From Perlabentimonas gracilis (GTDB lineage: Bacteria; Bacteroidota; Bacteroidia; Bacteroidales; Tenuifilaceae): DNA of 64,000 bases. The notes under the pieces were generated by a model. The model worked only from the letters and a program-made list of their open reading frames with translations. It searched no databases and was not told the origin of the DNA. Both the position numbers and the translations under genes were made by a program. Shown here piece by piece: positions 49,440-59,600 of the stretch (the first letter of the stretch is position 1; each line of letters begins with the position of its first letter). The stretch is from assembly GCF_011174675.1 (NCBI RefSeq), contig NZ_JAANIG010000013.1, forward strand, positions 1 to 64,000. Reading direction: 5' to 3'.

Positions 49440-50261
49440 ATGAAGTCTCTAACTGTGAAGTTGTTTCTTGTAATAGTTTCGTTAGCATTCGTTTCCGCTT
49501 TTTCAGGTTGCAATAATCAATTGTTAAAGGGCGATGAACCAGTGGTTTTAATTGAAACAGATATGGGTTCAATAACAGTAAAGCTATACAACGAAACACC
49601 TAAGCATCGCGACAATTTTATTAAGCTTGCCGAGGAAGGATTTTACGATGGGGTAACTTTTCACAGGGTTATTGAAAACTTTATGATTCAAGGGGGTGAT
49701 CCATCAACCAGAGAAAATTCCGAAATCGACTCAGACGATGCAGGATATACGATAGATGCGGAGTTTGTTCCAACAAAATTTCATAAAAAGGGTGCTCTTG
49801 CTGCTGCCCGTATGGGTGACGCCCAAAATCCTGAGAAAAAATCTTCGGGTTCTCAATTCTATATTGTACAGGGTAAAGTATTTAATCAAGATGAATTGAA
49901 ACAACAGGCCGAGCGAAAAAATCAGATGATTCGCAATTCTACAGTTAATAAGCTGGTTATGGAAAAAGCCGACAAGCAAATGGATGATGGCATTAATCCT
50001 GATTTTACTAAGATCTATACCGAAATGCAGGATACCATTGCTCTTGTTATTAGTAATCTAAAGCCATACGAGTTTACTCAGGAACAGATTGATATTTACA
50101 CCACAGTAGGTGGAACACCGCATCTCGATGGTGACTATACCGTTTTTGGAGAGGTTATCGAAGGATTCGAAGTTATAGATAAAATAGCCACAGTTAAAAC
50201 TGGAGCGGGCGATAGGCCAATAGAAGATGTTAAAATGAAAATAAAGGTTTTAAAAAAATAA
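49440..50261 (+). CDS. Cyclophilin-type peptidylprolyl isomerase lipoprotein
   Basis: A 273-residue lipoprotein (lipobox FSGC, Cys24). The isomerase domain begins at VVLIETDMGSITVKLYNETPKHRDNF. It carries the family motifs FHRVIENFMIQGGDP and GSQFYIVQGK, and has an insert of about 65 residues rich in Lys, Gln and Asp before the last strands (GGTPHLDGDYTVFGEVIEGFEV). It catalyses cis-trans isomerisation of prolyl bonds, here at the envelope. It lies six bases before pheS on the plus strand. Confidence 0.93.
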   Translation: MKSLTVKLFLVIVSLAFVSAFSGCNNQLLKGDEPVVLIETDMGSITVKLYNETPKHRDNFIKLAEEGFYDGVTFHRVIENFMIQGGDPSTRENSEIDSDDAGYTIDAEFVPTKFHKKGALAAARMGDAQNPEKKSSGSQFYIVQGKVFNQDELKQQAERKNQMIRNSTVNKLVMEKADKQMDDGINPDFTKIYTEMQDTIALVISNLKPYEFTQEQIDIYTTVGGTPHLDGDYTVFGEVIEGFEVIDKIATVKTGAGDRPIEDVKMKIKVLKK

Positions 50262-50267
50262 GTTGTA

Positions 50268-51287
50268 ATGAATAGAAAGATTGAGGAAATTAAGAGAGAG
50301 GTTCAAGAACTTTCGATTAAAACGCTAAAGGAACTCGAAGACTTTAGGGTTTTAATGCTTGGAAAAAAGGGAAAGATAACTGAATTATTTTCGGAATTTA
50401 AAACTATACCTAACGAGCAGAAAAAGGAAATTGGAAAAGTTATTAATGATCTAAAGAATTTGGCAGTAACACGAATTGCCGACCTTAAAGATACCCTAGA
50501 ATCTTCGAGCAGCAGCATCTACAGTTACGACTTATCGTTACCAGGATATCCAAGTAAAATTGGAAGCCGCCATCCTATTTCGTTGGTAAAGGAAGAACTT
50601 TTTGATATCTTTAAAACCCTTGGTTTTAGCGTTGCCGAGGGTCCCGAAATTGAGGACGATTGGCATGTATTTAGCTCATTAAATTTTCCCGAAGAGCATC
50701 CCGCTAGGGATATGCAGGACACTTTCTTCATTAAAAGTAAACCCGAGATATTGCTGCGAACCCACACCTCGTCTGTTCAAATTAGGGTAATGGAAAACGA
50801 AAAACCTCCCATTAGGGTTATTTGCCCTGGCAGGGTTTTCCGTAACGAGGCTATTTCGGCACGTGCTCACTGCATTTTTCATCAAGTTGAAGGATTATAT
50901 GTAGATGAAAATGTTTCGTTTGCCGATCTAAAGCAAACCCTTCTATTTTTTGCTCAGGAACTTTTTGGTAAGGACGTAAAAATCCGATTACGCCCATCGT
51001 ACTTTCCTTTTACCGAACCCTCAGCAGAAATGGACGTAAGCTGCAATTTATGTGGTGGAAAGGGTTGTGGAGTTTGCAAGTACACCGGTTGGCTAGAGAT
51101 ACTTGGCTGTGGAATGGTCGACCCAAATGTTTTGGAGAATTGTAATATCGACTCAAAAAAATATACGGGCTACGCTTTTGGTATGGGTATAGAACGAATT
51201 GCTATGCTTAAATACCAAGTTAAGGATTTACGTATGTATTTCGAAAATGACTTACGCTTCTTGAACCAGTTTCGCTGTGTTTTGTAA
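50268..51287 (+). CDS. pheS: Phenylalanine--tRNA ligase alpha subunit
   Basis: A 339-residue class II synthetase subunit. An N-terminal coiled coil for tRNA binding (about 1-90) precedes the catalytic domain with SRHPISLVKEEL, HPARDMQDTFF and the motif 2 strand IRVICPGRVFRNEAISARAH. Two CxxC pairs (CNLCGGKGCGVC) are in the insert, and the motif 3 block GMGIERIAML is intact. Length is normal. The beta subunit gene (pheT) is not next to it, so the two subunits are coded apart, as in many Bacteroidota. Confidence 0.98.
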   Translation: MNRKIEEIKREVQELSIKTLKELEDFRVLMLGKKGKITELFSEFKTIPNEQKKEIGKVINDLKNLAVTRIADLKDTLESSSSSIYSYDLSLPGYPSKIGSRHPISLVKEELFDIFKTLGFSVAEGPEIEDDWHVFSSLNFPEEHPARDMQDTFFIKSKPEILLRTHTSSVQIRVMENEKPPIRVICPGRVFRNEAISARAHCIFHQVEGLYVDENVSFADLKQTLLFFAQELFGKDVKIRLRPSYFPFTEPSAEMDVSCNLCGGKGCGVCKYTGWLEILGCGMVDPNVLENCNIDSKKYTGYAFGMGIERIAMLKYQVKDLRMYFENDLRFLNQFRCVL

Positions 51288-51359
51288 TTAGTAATAATCT
51301 GATTTTAAAACATTTTCATTAAAATATTGTTGTTTTGTTTGGATAATGGGATTGTAGAT

Positions 51360-52058
51360 ATGGAAGAAAAACACAATTGCAAGGGATGTTCAGCATCATC
51401 AAATTCGCTTTTTAAAACGCTGAACCAGGAGGAAACCATATTTCTAGAAAATCAGAAATCGTGCTTTATTTACAAAAAAGGCGACATCCTTTACAAGGAG
51501 GGTAGCCGTATTCAAGGTGTTTTCTGTTTAAACAAGGGAGTTCTCAAAATATACAAAACAGGCTCCGACGGAAAAGAGCAAATTGTTGCCTTCGCACGAA
51601 ATGGTGATATAACTGGGTATCGTTCGGTACTGAGCAATGAACCTGCCTGCACTACCGCAGAGGTTATTCAGGAAGCAGAAATTTGCCAAATACCTGCCAA
51701 TGTTATTATCCAGCTAGTTAAAACCAACGGCGAATTTGCTTTGTCGCTCATGCAGCTAACTTGTCGTGAGTTAAACCAGGCCAATAGTTTCATTAAAGAT
51801 ATTGCACAAAAAACAGTTCGTGAACGTTTGGCCGAAGCTTTACTTATGCTCGAAGAAACCTTTGGTATAGCCGAGGGTGGCCATTTGAACATTACGCTTA
51901 CTCGTGAAGAGCTAGCTAATATCGTTGGTACAGCAACCGAATCGGTTATACGTCTGCTTTCCGAATTTAAAGCCGATAAGATAATTTCAATGGATGGGAA
52001 AAAAATAACGCTGGTTGATAAACCTTACATTAAGAAGTTGGCCAAATCATTCTACTAA
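51360..52058 (+). CDS. Crp/Fnr family transcriptional regulator
   Basis: A 232-residue regulator. The ATG at 51360 is preferred over one at 51327, whose extra 11 residues look unlike the family. An N-terminal HNCKGCS cysteine pair precedes the cyclic-nucleotide-type beta-barrel ([19 protein letters not shown]). A dimer helix and a C-terminal winged helix ([30 protein letters not shown]) follow. The N-terminal cysteines recall Fnr-type redox sensing, but only two are near the start, so the ligand is uncertain. It is convergent with ruvB, with overlapping stop codons. Confidence 0.9.
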   Translation: MEEKHNCKGCSASSNSLFKTLNQEETIFLENQKSCFIYKKGDILYKEGSRIQGVFCLNKGVLKIYKTGSDGKEQIVAFARNGDITGYRSVLSNEPACTTAEVIQEAEICQIPANVIIQLVKTNGEFALSLMQLTCRELNQANSFIKDIAQKTVRERLAEALLMLEETFGIAEGGHLNITLTREELANIVGTATESVIRLLSEFKADKIISMDGKKITLVDKPYIKKLAKSFY

Positions 52059-53077
52059 AAAAGAAGACCCTGCTTTCCAAAATTTTCTATTCCCAAATGT
52101 TTTAAAGCTAAGGGCGTAATTTCTCTGCCCCGTGGCGTTCTATTTATAAAACCCTCTTTTATTAAGAAGGGTTCATACACCTCTTCGATAGTTCCACCAT
52201 CCTCTCCTACTGCTGTTGCAATGGTATTTATACCAACAGGCCCTCCGTTAAACTTATGAATAATTGTTGTTAGTATACGATTATCCATCTCATCTAAGCC
52301 ACGCTTATCAATACTCAGAGCATCTAGGGCTATTCTAGCTATTCTAATATCAATATTTCCATCGCCCTTTACTTGAGCAAAATCTCTTACTCTTCGGAGC
52401 AGAGCATTAGCGATTCGGGGTGTGCCCCTGCTTCTTAATGATATTTCCAAAGCAGCTTCCTCCGATATTTCAATATTGAGTATATGAGCCGATCGCTTAA
52501 TAATTTTTTTTATGGTATCTGTATCGTAGTACTCCAAAAGCGATTTTATTCCAAAACGGGCTCTCAGGGGACTTGTTAAAAGACCGCTTCGTGTGGTCGC
52601 TCCTATAAGAGTAAAGGGATCGAGTTGAATTTGTATACTTCTGGCGCTAGGGCCTTTATCAATCAGAATGTCGATGCAGTAATCCTCCATAGCCGAATAC
52701 AAATACTCTTCAACTATTGGGCTAAGCCTATGAATCTCATCTATAAAAAGAACATCGCCTTTTTCTAAATTTGTTAGTAAACCAGCTAGGTCTGCTGGTT
52801 TATCGAGAACAGGGCCACTCGTTACCTTTAAGTTTACTCCTAACTCCTGAGCTATAATATTGGCAAGTGTAGTTTTTCCGAGCCCTGGAGGGCCATGAAG
52901 CAAAACATGATCTAAGGCTTCACCTCTCATCTTAGCCGCCTGAACAAAGATCTTTAGGTTCTCAACTATTTTTTCTTGACCACTAAAATCTTCAAACTCA
53001 ATGGGTCGAACCTTTTTATCTAAGTCTCTATCGGAATCAGTCGATTTAATACTTCTTAAAAAATCTTGATCATCCAT
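52055..53077 (-). CDS. ruvB: Holliday junction branch migration ATPase
   Basis: A 340-residue AAA+ motor that, with RuvA, drives branch migration at four-way DNA junctions. Walker [11 protein letters not shown] is at residues 61-70, Walker [11 protein letters not shown] follows, and sensor regions ([17 protein letters not shown]) and the C-terminal winged helix ([17 protein letters not shown]) are complete. The stop overlaps that of the Crp/Fnr gene on the other strand by three bases. It lies 26 bases downstream of nadA, on the same strand. Confidence 0.98.
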   Translation of the reverse strand: MDDQDFLRSIKSTDSDRDLDKKVRPIEFEDFSGQEKIVENLKIFVQAAKMRGEALDHVLLHGPPGLGKTTLANIIAQELGVNLKVTSGPVLDKPADLAGLLTNLEKGDVLFIDEIHRLSPIVEEYLYSAMEDYCIDILIDKGPSARSIQIQLDPFTLIGATTRSGLLTSPLRARFGIKSLLEYYDTDTIKKIIKRSAHILNIEISEEAALEISLRSRGTPRIANALLRRVRDFAQVKGDGNIDIRIARIALDALSIDKRGLDEMDNRILTTIIHKFNGGPVGINTIATAVGEDGGTIEEVYEPFLIKEGFINRTPRGREITPLALKHLGIENFGKQGLLF

Positions 53078-53103
53078 GCTTTACTGTTCCTAAAATGAAA
53101 GGA

Positions 53104-54111
53104 TTAAATTAAACCTATTTTTTTAGATATGTCAAGCATACGCTCAATAGGCTTCACTGCTTTCTTTCTAATCTCTTCGTCAAGTAATACTTCGGGTAGC
53201 TCGTATTTTAGCGTATTGTAAATTTTTTTAAGGGAGATAAGTTTCATAAACGAGCACTCATTACAACCGCAAGAGCTATCCTTGGGGGGTGCAGCAAAAA
53301 ATGTTTTGGCGGGACAAGCCTTTTGCATTTGATGCAAAATTCCCCATTCGGTTGCTACAATGAACTTATCCCCTTCATCCTTCTGCACAAAGCTAAGCAA
53401 TGCAGAGGTTGATCCAACATAATCGGAAACTAAAAGTATAGGTTTTTGACACTCGGGATGAGATATAATTTTTGCTTCTGGATTCTCCTTTTTGAGTTCC
53501 AGTATTCTCTCGAGCGAAAATTCCTCATGAACATGGCATGCTCCATTCCACACCACCATATCGTCCCTGTTAGTAATTCGTTTAATATAATTACCTAAAT
53601 TTCTATCGGGAGCAAATATTAAGGGGGTATCTTTGGAGAAACTTTCTACAATCTGCACAGCATTACTCGATGTACAGCAAACGTCAGAAAGCGCTTTTAT
53701 CTCTGCAGTAGTATTAACATAGGTAATAACTGTGTGATTAGGATGTTTATTGACAAATTGCTCAAACTCTTCAGGAGGGCATGAATCGGCCAAGCTACAT
53801 CCTGCATTCAAATCGGGGATTAGCACTTTTTTATCGGGCGAAAGCATTTTTGCTGTTTCGGCCATAAAGTGTACACCTGCAAAAAGAATAATGTCCGCAG
53901 TAACCTCAGCCGCTTTTTGCGATAATCCTAAGCTATCGCCAATGTAGTCGGCAATATCCTGTACATCGTTGGTTTGATAGAAATGCGCAAGAATAACTGC
54001 ATTCTTCTCCTTCTTTAACTTGTTAATTTCTTCAACAAGGTTAATATTTGGGTCAACAGGTAAGTCGATAAAACCCTTTTCGAGGTTTTTCGATGATTTA
54101 TTAACAGCCAT
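53104..54111 (-). CDS. nadA: Quinolinate synthase
   Basis: A 335-residue iron-sulfur enzyme that condenses iminoaspartate and dihydroxyacetone phosphate to quinolinate in NAD synthesis. Conserved blocks include ILAHFYQTNDVQDIADYIGDSLGL and NAGCSLADSCPPEEF, with cysteines in NGACHVHEEF, HPECQKP and the C-terminal CGCNECSFMKL. These include the three cluster ligands. No nadB or nadC gene is adjacent. The gene is followed by ruvB. Confidence 0.97.
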   Translation of the reverse strand: MAVNKSSKNLEKGFIDLPVDPNINLVEEINKLKKEKNAVILAHFYQTNDVQDIADYIGDSLGLSQKAAEVTADIILFAGVHFMAETAKMLSPDKKVLIPDLNAGCSLADSCPPEEFEQFVNKHPNHTVITYVNTTAEIKALSDVCCTSSNAVQIVESFSKDTPLIFAPDRNLGNYIKRITNRDDMVVWNGACHVHEEFSLERILELKKENPEAKIISHPECQKPILLVSDYVGSTSALLSFVQKDEGDKFIVATEWGILHQMQKACPAKTFFAAPPKDSSCGCNECSFMKLISLKKIYNTLKYELPEVLLDEEIRKKAVKPIERMLDISKKIGLI

Positions 54112-54222
54112 ATTATTATAATCTTTTTTCTTATTAAAAATTTTAAAAACTTAATGATGATGTTATCCTGTTAATAGCGTTGAAAAGTTAAAACGATATT
54201 GCTTGCAAAATTCGTTATTAAA

Positions 54223-54247
54223 TGTGTGATAACAAACTTTTCACACA
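54223..54247. repeat. Inverted repeat upstream of nadA
   Basis: TGTGTGA (54223-54229) and TCACACA (54241-54247) form a perfect 7-bp inverted repeat with 11 bases between. It lies about 110-135 bases before the nadA start. Spacing differs from the CRP site (six bases between the half sites). It could be an operator for nadA or for the divergent gene. Confidence 0.3.
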
Positions 54248-54568
54248 AGATTAACAAAAACAAACCATGAACCTCAGGCTATTCTACACTTTATTAACAA
54301 GTGTTGGTATCCCTTTGTTGATAATAAAAAGTACGATTTCAACAGGCACCTTTTCGGTTAAAAATCGGTTTATAAAAGATTACGATTTTCGGGAGCAAGC
54401 TATTTCATTTTTCAGAATAATTATTAACGAGTATAGATGTTCAGAAAAGCAAAAAAACATTTGAATTTTAAATCACCTAAAAGCTAACAATGTTTTAACA
54501 GGCAGCTAACGGATTGGTAAAATGCCCTTTGTAGATGAAGAGAGCAGAGTTGTTGTAACGCTATAAAA

Positions 54569-54598
54569 TTGTGCTCTTCCCAAATTATTCTTACTTTG
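54569..54598 (+). promoter_or_regulatory. Probable promoter of the TPR/LuxR gene
   Basis: TTG (54569-54571), a 19-base spacer, then TTACTTTG (54591-54598), close to the Bacteroidota pattern TTTG-N19-TAnnTTTG. Transcription would start near 54605, leaving a leader of about 60 bases before the ATG at 54664 and excluding the earlier ATG at 54571. Confidence 0.4.
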
Positions 54599-54663
54599 CC
54601 CCCAATATATCTGCGCTATTTCTAACGCTAGTCGTTTTCTGGAGTAATTATATCAGCCTTAGT

Positions 54664-56352
54664 ATGAAAAAACAGTTAGTTTGTACAATAGTATTTGTGT
54701 TTTCTTTTACTATGGGCATTGCCTTTTCGCAAGCACAAGCCTCACCCTTTCTCGTAAAAGACTCTGTTCGCATCGAGAATCTACTAGACTCAATAGAAAC
54801 ACACATATATGTTAACAATAAGCAAAAAGCCTACGAGTTAACATTAAGAGGTCTAAAAACGTTCGACACCACTAGCTACCAGCAAGGCAAGGTAAAGTTG
54901 TTACAGCGAGCGGCTACACTTAATAGCCTTTACGGCATGTCGCTCGACAGTGGCGTGTTTTACCTAAATCAAATGCGAACATTATCGTCGCAAATTGGCT
55001 TTAAAAGAGGGCTACTTTGGTATGAGCAAACCTTTGGGCAGATTTACCTTATGCAAAAGGATTACGAAAAGGCTTATCGGTTTTATAGAGGTGCATACCA
55101 ATTAGCAGTAGATATTGACGACAGTATTGCGATGGCAGATGTTCTGCCATATATCGCCCTGATGCAGATAAATAATGGTCACTACGATAGCGCCAATGTG
55201 AGTATTCGCAGAGCTCTTCCTATGGTAAGACGGTTTGGTATGAGCAGAACAGAGATTATGCTTTACGATAGGTTGGCCCGTATTTTAAAAGATGAACAGC
55301 AGCTCGATAGCGCCGCATTTTACTATAAACAATCGCTCGAAGTTGCCCAGAGCAAAAATAGTAAACTGGGTATCCTTACGGCAAACTTCAACCTAACTTA
55401 TATGAGGTTTGTAAGGGATAGTTTTGCAGATATTGAGGACGACCTATCTACCCTACTTGTCCAAATGAAACAGCATGAATTGTTAAATGTGTATATTGCT
55501 GGCTCCTACATACTTTCTGATGTTTTGGAAAGCCAAAAGCAGTATCAAAAGGCACTCAATTTATACAAGCAAATAAGATCGTTTGAGGACTCTTTAATTG
55601 GTAACGAAAGGGTAAGAAAGGTGGTTGAGCGCGAATCCGATTTTTACCTAAACCTTAAAGAAATAGAAAACCTGCAGCTCAAGAAAGATGGCGAAATACG
55701 GGAGTTACAACTTCGCAATCGTAAGCTGGTTATTTACTTTACCTCATTTTCTCTATTGGTGCTTTTTATACTGCTGATAAATATCGTGAAAAAGTATAGA
55801 GAAATTCAGCAAAACATTAAAACTATCAGAGAAAAGGATCGCATAATTTTTGAGAAGGATATGGCCATAATGGAGAAGGAGAAGGAAAAAGCTGAGCAAA
55901 TGGTTGAATCTCAGCGCAAGGAAAACACGGCCAAGCTTATGCGGATTTGTAATTACCAAGAAATTGCTCGTTCAACTACCGAGGAACTCCTAAAACTTAA
56001 ACGTGAGATTGTGGGCAGTGGGAGGCAGGCAAGCAAAGTGTCAAGTGCAATACAAAATATTATTAACACCATAAATGCTCATAATCAGGAGCACCTTTGG
56101 TCCGAGTTTGAGACCTCATTTAACGAAACCGATCCCGATTACCTTAACCGTCTTGCTGCTCGATTCCCCGACCTTACACCCAATGAGCTTAAGCTGTGTA
56201 TTTTTCTTAAGTTAAACCTACGCACCAAGGAGATATCGGTTATAACACAGCAAAGCCTAAAAAGCATAGAGGTTGGTCGGACTCGGCTTCGAAAAAAGTT
56301 GGGTATAGACAACACTAACACCAACATAACCTCCTTTTTGCAGCAGGTATAG
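54664..56352 (+). CDS. Membrane-tethered TPR protein with LuxR-type HTH
   Basis: A 562-residue protein counted from the ATG at 54664, which opens with a signal peptide (MKKQLVCTIVFVFSFTMG). TPR-like repeats fill about residues 35-340, one membrane helix lies near 354-375, a charged coiled coil follows (EKDMAIMEKEKEKAEQM), and the end is a LuxR-type helix-turn-helix (LTPNELKLCIFLKLNLRTKE, ending ITSFLQQV). The TPR part is outside and the HTH inside, so it is a one-component sensor that stays in the membrane, a type widespread in Bacteroidota. The next gene is the giant surface protease, 261 bases downstream on the same strand, which it may control. Confidence 0.87.
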   Translation: MKKQLVCTIVFVFSFTMGIAFSQAQASPFLVKDSVRIENLLDSIETHIYVNNKQKAYELTLRGLKTFDTTSYQQGKVKLLQRAATLNSLYGMSLDSGVFYLNQMRTLSSQIGFKRGLLWYEQTFGQIYLMQKDYEKAYRFYRGAYQLAVDIDDSIAMADVLPYIALMQINNGHYDSANVSIRRALPMVRRFGMSRTEIMLYDRLARILKDEQQLDSAAFYYKQSLEVAQSKNSKLGILTANFNLTYMRFVRDSFADIEDDLSTLLVQMKQHELLNVYIAGSYILSDVLESQKQYQKALNLYKQIRSFEDSLIGNERVRKVVERESDFYLNLKEIENLQLKKDGEIRELQLRNRKLVIYFTSFSLLVLFILLINIVKKYREIQQNIKTIREKDRIIFEKDMAIMEKEKEKAEQMVESQRKENTAKLMRICNYQEIARSTTEELLKLKREIVGSGRQASKVSSAIQNIINTINAHNQEHLWSEFETSFNETDPDYLNRLAARFPDLTPNELKLCIFLKLNLRTKEISVITQQSLKSIEVGRTRLRKKLGIDNTNTNITSFLQQV

Positions 56353-56613
56353 GCAATAAGCCCTCGCTTTCCTCTAGTTTTTTTCTTGTGACCCATCCAT
56401 TGTACTACCATTCAGGGTAAGGCTACGTGATTTGCTATGTCACTTTGGGGTGAAAAATCACCTACTTCAACTCGTGCAACATAAGCCACACACAAACAGC
56501 AATATAGATTGTTGTGTAGTGGTATTGTAGCAATTTTGATGATGATAAAAATCATCCTTTTAGCGATGAAAGCTTTTTCTTTACCGCCACAAACTTTCTA
56601 AAATAAATTTTTT

Positions 56614-59600
56614 ATGAGAAAACTTTACTTGCTGTTAGTAATTCTTGTCGTCTCTATTTTTACGTATGGACAAGATGTGCTAAGCGTTGGTTCTGGTACA
56701 CTGGAATCGCGAGAAAATGTAAAAGAGATTCTCTCGGGAGAGCAACAGCTTCACCGGGGTGTCAAGTTTATGGAGCAATACTATGTTGTTTTAACTTTTG
56801 AGAGCATTCCCAATCAAGAAAAAAAGGATGCCCTTGCAAAGCAGGGAATAACCCTACTTTCGTACATTGGAAACAACACCTACTATGCTACCATTAAAAG
56901 CACAGACGAAGTTGCTATCCAAAAGCAGCTGGTTTCATCGTCGGTTTTGTCGGTATTGCCCGTTGATCCTATGTGGAAAATTGCCCCCCAGCTACTTAAG
57001 GGCGCAATACCTGAGCATGCAAAGGTTACAAACGATATTGTACGCGTAAGCGTTATAGTATTCGATACTGCCGATAAGTCTACCATTGAGAGAGAGCTAA
57101 AAAGCAAGGGATTTAGGATAAACAGTATGGCACTTGAGTTTAATATTGTAAACATTGAGTTGCCACTAGTAAAGCTAATGGAATTTGCTGCTATTCCTTG
57201 GGTAAAGTGGATTGAGTTTGTGGCTCCTCCAATGGAGCTAGATAACAACAGAGGGCGGAGCATGACCCGTTCCAACATTTTGAGTTCAAACCTTATGGGC
57301 CAACGCGAACTTACTGGTAAAGGCGTAAATGTTGGTATTTGGGACGGAAGCATTGAGGCTCACCCCGACCTTGGCGACAGGCTAGTTTCCAAGGAGTTTG
57401 AGTATATGAGTGAGCACGGACAGCACGTTTCGGGAACCCTTGCTGGTGCTGGTCTTATCGATCCCAAAGGGAAGGGTATGGCTCCTGGTGCAACTGTGTA
57501 CGCATGGAACTTCAACACCCAGCAAAATGGGCTTAGCGTACAGCAGGAGATGCTTATGTCGGCACGCGATAATGGTGTGGTTATTACATCAAACTCATAT
57601 GGCGTTCCTATGAGCGAAGCTCGCTGTACTTCACCGGTCGATTATAACGCAACGGACCTACAGCTCGACCAACTTGTAGGTTTTTATCCTGTGCTTGCGC
57701 ATGTGTTCTCGGTTGGTAACGATCAGCAAGCTTGTATGACCTCAACCGGTTCGCTTTACGGAACATCTACCAAGCGAGCCAAAAATGCCATTTTTGTTGG
57801 TGCCTTGGATCACCTAACCGGTATGACCAACTTTAGCAGCTGGGGACCAACCAACGATGGCCGTATCATTCCCCATATCTCAACCTTTGGCGATTGGGTA
57901 TATTCTACCGTTTATGGTAATACCTACGATGGTGAGTATTGGAGCGGAACATCCATGGCTTGTCCGGCAACATCGGGAACCCTAGCACTGCTTTACGAGC
58001 GCTACAAGCAAATTTATGGCGATTTTCCCATTGCCTCGTTGGCAAAGGCTGCCATTCTAAATACTGCCGAGGACAAAGGAAACCCGGGCCCCGACTATGC
58101 TTTTGGATACGGGTCGCTTGATGGACAAAGAGCTGTTGAGCTGATTGAAAAAAACAGATTTTTTGTTGGTAGCGTTGACAACGGCGAGCAAAACACCCAC
58201 ACCATTAATGTGCCTGCTGGCGCAAAGGAGTTAAGGGTTATGCTTGTTTGGTCCGATTACCATGGCGTTAGCGCATCAAAAGCCCTAATTAACGATTTGG
58301 ACCTTACCGTTATCAGCGGCTCAAACACCTTCCTCCCTTGGGTTTTAAACCCTGCTAACCCAAGCGCAAACGCCACCCCTGGTGTTGATAGGCTTAATAA
58401 CCAGGAGCAGGTTACCCTTACAAACCCAAACCCCGGATCATACACAATTACTGTAAACGGTTTTCATATACCTCAAGGGCCACAGGAGTACGCGCTGGTT
58501 TACGAGTACTATATGCCAACCCTAACCGTTACACACCCCAACGGAAGCGAAAAGTTTAGCCCAGGCGAAATGCCTGTGGTGCGTTGGTCGTCGTTAGGCT
58601 ATGAGGGCGATTACACGCTTCAGCTATCTACCGACAATGGCCAAACCTACCAAACCATTGCGTCTAACATTCCCAATAGTCAAAAGGATTATATTATTAC
58701 CATTCCAAATACCATTACCGATAAGGCTTTGGTGCGCGTAATTCAGAATGGTACAATGGACGTGAGCGACGCTCCATTTAGCATAATGCCCGCAACAAGC
58801 AACCTTAACCTTACACCTGCAGATTGTGGCGGAGCTAACTGGCAGCTAAATTGGGAAGCAGTAGATGGTGCCGCCAAGTACATAGTGCTTAAGGCAAATG
58901 TTGGCGAAGGTTATTACTATGAAATTGGCGAAACAGCTAGCACATCATTCGATCTGCCCGAGCTAACAACCGATCGTAATATTTATTCCGTTGCTGCCGT
59001 ATCGGCCAGCAATGTGGTAAGCGAACGTGCATATGCCGTAATAGCTAACCCATCACTACCGCTCGACCTACAGGAGGTTGGTTTTCCTTTCGAAGAGGAT
59101 TTCACTAAGTACCCCAGCGATTACGTTAAGGTTACTGCGGGCTCGGCTCTTGTTCACACCTACGAGGCTACCCTTTTTGCCTATTCTGCAGCACAAAACA
59201 TAAACCTAAAGGGTAAGGCTGACAACCCATGGAATTCAACAGGCGATTTGTTCCAGAGTAACCCAAACAATGTTGGTAAGGCAACCATTTGCGAAATTGA
59301 TGCAATTAATATTAGCGGTAACTTATTCTTCCGCTTTGCTGGATTACTTCAAAATACAGGCGAAAATAATGCCCGTATGCGAGTTCGTGTAAATGGCGAA
59401 AACCTAACCAACACCTACGGTCAAACCGAGTTGGCTGCAACTGGCACAGGTCAAAATATTATGTACTACAACCTTGCCGATTATGTTGGAACCAAGTTTA
59501 CCCTTGAAATTGAAGCCGTACTTCGCAACGATGGCGATATGCTTCGCGCAGGTCACTTCCTTCTTTGGCAGCCAGAGTTTGATGCGGGCATTACATCAAT

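Larger units (their letters stand above)
54112..54663. other. Intergenic region between nadA and the TPR/LuxR gene
   Basis: 552 bases between divergent genes. A small open frame at 54267-54464 has no recognisable features and is not accepted as a gene. An inverted repeat at 54223-54247 and a promoter-like pair at 54569-54598 are listed separately. The left part is very AT-rich. Confidence 0.6.

Noticed and set aside
54223-54247. CRP-type operator
   Set aside because: Half-sites are TGTGA and TCACA but are 11 bases apart, not six; listed only as a generic inverted repeat.
54160-54260. AT-rich stretch considered as a replication origin
   Set aside because: No exact DnaA box (TTATCCACA) was found; the GTGTGATAA and TTTTCACAC sequences are imperfect.
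54267-54464. 65-codon open frame between nadA and the TPR/LuxR gene
   Set aside because: No recognisable motif, no clear promoter or leader, and an AT-rich composition like the surrounding non-coding DNA.
54571-54663. Upstream ATG extending the TPR/LuxR gene
   Set aside because: Overlaps the probable promoter pair at 54569-54598, and the later ATG opens with a clear signal peptide.
56529-56580. GATGAT/ATCATC hairpin followed by TTTT before the giant protease gene
   Set aside because: Only a 6-bp AT-rich stem about 180 bases past the preceding stop codon; too weak to call a terminator.
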